DNA of 64,000 nt from QWQI01 sp964608915 (lineage in GTDB: Bacteria; Planctomycetota; Planctomycetia; Isosphaerales; Isosphaeraceae), in NCBI GenBank assembly GCA_964608915.1, contig CAZSQA010000031.1:1-64000 (forward strand), read 5' to 3'. The notes under the pieces were generated by a model. The model did no database searches and was not told the origin of the DNA. It was given only the letters and a program-made list of their open reading frames with translations. Positions 61,836 to 64,000 of the stretch are shown one piece after another (position 1 is the first letter of the stretch; each line of letters begins with the position of its first letter). The position numbers were made by a program, and so were the translations under genes.

Positions 61836-62330
61836 TCATTTCTGCTGTTTGACCCGCTTCGGCTGCCAGGGCAGGTCGAAGGATTGGTCATTGACGGTGA
61901 TCTTCGCCGTTCCGTCGATCGTGTCGCCATCGACCTTGCCGGAAAGTTCGGCTTTCCATGTCACGCCGTCCGTCGTGCCTGAGGCTTCGAACGAGAGCTT
62001 GTCGCCCTCGATACGCACCTTGTCCAGTTTCGTGATCTCCTTGCCCCCGCGCAGGAGTTTGCCTGACAACTCTCCCTTTTCGCCCGCCTTGATTTCGTAG
62101 CGATCGACGACAAGAGTGCCCTGGTTGTCGTATTCGAGTTCCCACAATCCCAGTGCCGGGCTGGCATCGTTTTTGGCGTCCGCTTTCTTTTCGCCCTCCA
62201 GGGGGTCGGCCGTCTGGGCCGCCTTTTTGTCGTCGGCTTGAGACGGAAGGATCAAGATGGGACTGACCGCCAGTGAGGCAAATGTCAGGGCTTTGAGGAG
62301 TGAGAGAGGAAATTCCGATGTCGTCTTCAT
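61836..62330 (-). CDS. Secreted small beta-rich protein (paralog 2)
   Basis: 164 residues from ATG 62330, with GGAG 9 bases upstream. A signal peptide (LLKALTFASLAVSPILILP) is followed by a Lys/Asp/Ala-rich linker and a domain from ALGLWELEYDN to PWQPKRVKQQK that is paralogous to the protein at 61047-61499. The pair is a tandem duplication in the same orientation. No known function. Confidence 0.85.
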   Translation of the reverse strand: MKTTSEFPLSLLKALTFASLAVSPILILPSQADDKKAAQTADPLEGEKKADAKNDASPALGLWELEYDNQGTLVVDRYEIKAGEKGELSGKLLRGGKEITKLDKVRIEGDKLSFEASGTTDGVTWKAELSGKVDGDTIDGTAKITVNDQSFDLPWQPKRVKQQK

Positions 62331-62595
62331 GTTGCGCGTCTCCATGCATGTACGAAATGCGTCGATCGACCGAGCCGTTATCGTGTACCACGCGTCGAGA
62401 GGCCGCAAGATCCTTGTCGGTACTCGGCGCGGATTTTCCGGTAACCGCCGAAATCGATACCTGGCCTGGAGATCCACGGATCACGGCTTGATCTTCGTCG
62501 AACCGCATTGACGAAAGCCGGGAAACTGATAATCTGCCGCATGATATCGAAGAATCGGCTTATCCCGAAATTGCACGAAAGCGCAAGGATGCCTC

Positions 62596-63432
62596 ATGAG
62601 ATTCGCTTACGCAATGGCCTTCGCAACGTTCATCTGTGGACCGGCGATCACGTCCCGGGCCGACTCGCTCGCACCGAAATACCGAATCGTCGAGCGATTC
62701 GACGCACGTTCCAATCCATTCCCTACATACCGGCCTGTCACAGGGGTTATGCGCGACGATGGGATCAGCGACTATGCGATCCCGCGTGGCGATTATGTCA
62801 TGGACGTCATTCCTTCGACGGTCGGGGCCGCCCAATATCTCATGTACAAAGGCGGTTCCAGCGAGAACCTGATTCCGGAAGCCATCGGAAAATCGATTCG
62901 ATATCTCGACTATGACTCATCCGGCCGTATTCTGGGCTACGACCGTTTCGATCCGAATCAATTGCCTTACCTGTACGATACGAACTCCGGCGAAAAAAAC
63001 TGGCTGAAGGGCCCGGCCGGTTCGAATGATTTTTTCGCCTGGGGAATGAATGAAGCAGGTGTGATCGTCGGGAATTCGCTGGTCTGGCAATCGGCCGATG
63101 CCGAGCCTTTCAATATCTTGTCGCGAATCGAGAACACGGGGGCTTGGTACGGCCTCAAATTGTTCGATATTTCCGACGACGGAAGGATGGCAGGTCGGGG
63201 CTATTATCAGGGAGGCAGTTTCGAAATGGTCTTCGAGTTGCTTCCCGTCTGGCCGGAAATTCTGACCGACGAGCCGATCATCGATACTTCGATCGACCCC
63301 GTTCCCGGGGGTGATCCTTCGACAGCTCAACCTGAGCCGGTACCGGTGCCAGAGCCTTCCACCTGGATTGTTCTCACGGCCGGCTTGGGTGTGTTCATGC
63401 GATCGTTGCGAAAGGCCCGAAAGCAAGCCTGA
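62596..63432 (+). CDS. PEP-CTERM surface protein
   Basis: 278 residues. An N-terminal signal (MRFAYAMAFATFICGPAITS) leads to a domain with repeated short motifs, such as MNEAGVIVGNSLVW and ISDDGRMAGRGYY, resembling the HAF-like repeats of extracellular proteins. The C-terminus is a sorting signal: VPEPSTW, a hydrophobic stretch IVLTAGLGVFM, then a basic tail RSLRKARKQA. It should be processed by an exosortase and attached to or released from the envelope. AAGGA lies 7 bases before the ATG. Confidence 0.9.
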   Translation: MRFAYAMAFATFICGPAITSRADSLAPKYRIVERFDARSNPFPTYRPVTGVMRDDGISDYAIPRGDYVMDVIPSTVGAAQYLMYKGGSSENLIPEAIGKSIRYLDYDSSGRILGYDRFDPNQLPYLYDTNSGEKNWLKGPAGSNDFFAWGMNEAGVIVGNSLVWQSADAEPFNILSRIENTGAWYGLKLFDISDDGRMAGRGYYQGGSFEMVFELLPVWPEILTDEPIIDTSIDPVPGGDPSTAQPEPVPVPEPSTWIVLTAGLGVFMRSLRKARKQA

Positions 63433-63465
63433 CAGGTGGCCGAACGGGGGGCTGAAAGCGTTCCA

Positions 63466-64000
63466 TCAACCGATGCCGAACGCGTCGGCCACCCGGTTGA
63501 AGAACGCGAACAGGGAGATGACGTAAACGGCCTCGGCGATCTGGGGGTCCGTCCAGCCCTGTCGCCGCAGGGCCTGGGCGTCGTCGGCCGACATCCTGGC
63601 CGGGTTCAGCGTGAGCTTGCGGGCATATTCGAGCAGTGCGGCTTCGGGGTCGGTCAGGCACGGCAGGGCGGCATCGAGATCGCCGGCTGCCAGCACATCG
63701 ACGAGATCGGTGTCGGGCTCCTGCGACCGCAGGAAGCGAGCGTGAGAATCCGTTCAGTAGCGGCACTGGTTCAGGGCGGAGACGAGCGTGGCCAGCATTT
63801 CCTTGATGCGATAAGTCAAATGGCCGTCGCGAAAATGCAACCGTTCGGAAAACGCGACGACATCACGGAAGAAGTCCGGCCGGTCCGCGAAGCACTTGAG
63901 AATGTCGGGCACTGCGGGCCGACCGGGGTTCTGTGCGAACCACTCGGCATAAGCCTCAGACGCTGCGCCCGTGGCCGAGCTCTCCGGTATGAGCCGAATG
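63466..64000 (-). CDS. AhpD-like peroxidase-related protein, probable selenoprotein (5' end beyond window)
   Basis: Reading the minus strand from 63999 in one frame gives 81 codons, then TGA at 63756-63754, then 95 more codons to a stop at 63466. The text before the TGA (LIPESSATG, then VPDILKCFADRPDFFRDV, LTYRIKEMLATLVSALNQCRY) and after it (TDSHARFLRSQ, then GWTDPQIAEAVYVISLFAFF) is continuous AhpD-like sequence. The TGA falls on the second residue of the redox motif: relatives have C-x-Y-C-x-x-SH, and here it reads C-R-Y-TGA-T-D-SH. A SECIS-like hairpin lies 25 bases downstream. Selenocysteine (CxxU) is therefore the best reading; a nonsense mutation is the alternative. Such proteins reduce peroxides with a CxxC pair. 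The start codon should lie just outside the window. Confidence 0.88.
63718..63735 (-). promoter_or_regulatory. Bacterial SECIS-like hairpin
   Basis: On the minus strand TTCCTGC, loop GGTC, GCAGGAG gives a 7-bp stem (one wobble pair). The loop G is 25 bases after the in-frame TGA, inside the usual 16-37 range, and GGTC matches the loop core of the well-known E. coli fdhF element recognised by SelB. Confidence 0.78.

Noticed and set aside
63466..63696. Short minus-strand gene starting at 63696
   Set aside because: It is only the part after the in-frame TGA. The frame continues upstream with clear family sequence, so the short reading would lose the redox motif.

Overview
The window looks like a chromosomal segment of a planctomycete. 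The evidence is a GC-rich genome with a DUF1559 pseudopilin (GFTLIE prepilin signal) and its partner lipoprotein, a planctomycete-style kinase-like protein, a PEP-CTERM protein with a CPBP protease of the exosortase-associated type, genes for archaeal-type tetrahydromethanopterin (H4MPT) synthesis, and a moxR/DUF58/VWA operon. No rRNA, CRISPR array, insertion sequence or phage module was seen. There is one tRNA gene.

Layout. 1-730: the 5' part of an AT-rich, probably acquired gene running off the left edge. 1104-3839: three-gene ABC-2 exporter, followed by a fused RsmG/SpoU RNA methyltransferase. 5469-10108: AT-hook protein, NHL-repeat protein, HEAT-like secreted protein, family-4 uracil-DNA glycosylase. 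10136-13238: translationally coupled operon (DHPS-like, DUF447, beta-RFAP synthase) for H4MPT-type cofactor synthesis. 13710-17078: large secreted GH18 chitinase with CBM2 and Calx-beta domains. 17476-21368: heterodimeric ABC exporter. 21450-25755: atypical SDR, OprP-like porin, membrane glycosyltransferase-like protein. 25804-31546: pseudokinase with receiver-like tail, then a three-gene polysaccharide cluster. 31839-35562: sugar ABC importer operon. 35617-39444: tRNA-Glu, hemD, hemE, a PfkB kinase, small lipoprotein. 39620-43294: GT2-like/GtrA protein, mnmA, secreted BON-like protein. 43350-52105: AsmA-like protein, MFS transporter, unknown protein, SIMPL protein, class II photolyase, DUF1559 protein and lipoprotein. 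52258-58775: moxR/DUF58/VWA operon. 59032-63432: CPBP protease, ankyrin protein, DUF1801 protein, two paralogous secreted proteins, PEP-CTERM protein. 63466-64000: a peroxidase-like gene running off the right edge.

Two observations stand out. First, the lipoprotein of the sugar importer (31839-32948) is in circularly permuted order: the segment that normally ends the family lies directly after the signal peptide, and the protein stops where that segment would normally follow. Second, the right-edge gene reads through an in-frame TGA at the second cysteine position of the AhpD-like CxxC motif. A hairpin with a GGTC loop lies 25 nt downstream, so this is best read as a selenoprotein with a bacterial SECIS element. 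Other notable points are the RsmG-SpoU fusion, a pseudokinase/receiver fusion, an SDR without its catalytic Tyr and Ser, and an ABC heterodimer with one degenerate ATP site.

Many genes are linked by ATGA stop/start overlaps (2090, 11146, 11760, 19383, 30140, 32945, 34474, 54507), indicating translational coupling inside operons.
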